Positions 6,768 through 6,889 of a DNA stretch of 6,889 bases are shown piece by piece. This DNA is from Deltaproteobacteria bacterium (GTDB lineage: Bacteria; Myxococcota; Polyangia; Polyangiales; B10-G4): the NCBI GenBank assembly GCA_019312705.1, contig JAFDCW010000262.1:1-6889 (forward strand). Direction: 5' to 3'. A model generated the notes under the pieces. It searched no databases, was not told the origin of the DNA, and was given only the letters and a program-made list of their open reading frames with translations. A program made the translations under genes and the position numbers. The first letter of the stretch is position 1, and each line of letters begins with the position of its first letter.

Positions 6768-6889
6768 TCAAAGGGGCGTGCGAAATACGCGAACGGGATT
6801 CACCCCATCGCAGGTCACCATGTAGAGAAACGTATCACCCGCTACCGAGGCGATGGTCGAGCTGAATATTCTCGTATTGTCGATCGGTG
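6768..6889 (-). CDS. 3' end of a convergent gene, product unrecognised
   Basis: The - strand is open from the right edge to a TGA (complement of 6768-6770), giving 39 residues that end in DGVNPVRVFRTPL. The other two frames of this strand contain stops in the same stretch. The visible peptide alternates hydrophobic and polar residues (TIASVAGDTFLYMVTCDG), which suggests a beta-strand-rich, possibly exported protein. This is too little to name a family. It lies only 17 bases from the kinase stop, tail to tail, so it is not part of that operon. Confidence 0.55.
   Translation of the reverse strand, partial: PIDNTRIFSSTIASVAGDTFLYMVTCDGVNPVRVFRTPL

Noticed and set aside
5128..6771. Long - strand open frame (547 codons) opposite the kinase gene
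   Set aside because: It lies wholly antisense to a kinase with every catalytic motif intact. Long antisense frames are expected in GC-rich genes, and the translation shows no recognisable motif.

Overview
The window is GC-rich (roughly two thirds G+C by eye) and densely coding. It looks like chromosomal DNA from a myxobacterium or a close relative (Myxococcota, perhaps Polyangia). That guess rests on three things: a Hanks-type Ser/Thr kinase fused through one membrane helix to an AgmX/PglI-type C-terminal domain, a FecR-domain lipoprotein encoded beside it, and high GC with many overlapping start and stop codons. It is an inference from gene content, not from a marker gene.

Layout: (1) Bases 2-1417 encode the C-terminal two thirds of a polyphosphate kinase 1 (PPK1). 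The gene is cut by the left window edge, and it also appears to carry an in-frame internal loss of about 27 residues that removes a normally invariant motif. (2) Bases 1418-1583 are a short intergenic stretch with an AT-rich island and the palindrome GTAATTAC, the best promoter/operator candidate in the window. (3) Bases 1584-6750 are a three-gene, translationally coupled + strand operon with 4-bp GTGA and ATGA overlaps. Its products are an exported protein with a predicted beta-rich, barrel-like region, a ten-proline linker and two carboxypeptidase-regulatory-like repeats; a lipoprotein with two FecR-like modules; and a transmembrane Ser/Thr kinase with a periplasmic AgmX/PglI-type tail. (4) The 3' end of a convergent - strand gene begins 17 bases after the kinase stop and runs off the right edge.

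How the genes may work together: the three operon products would span the whole cell envelope, with a probable outer-membrane or periplasmic protein, a membrane-anchored FecR lipoprotein, and an inner-membrane kinase whose tail projects into the periplasm. The simplest reading is an envelope-sensing phospho-signalling unit. It loosely recalls Fec-type surface signalling, with a kinase in place of the sigma/anti-sigma pair. This is a hypothesis from order, coupling and domain content. No ligand, substrate or output can be read from the sequence. No RNA genes, insertion sequences, CRISPR arrays or phage genes were seen.
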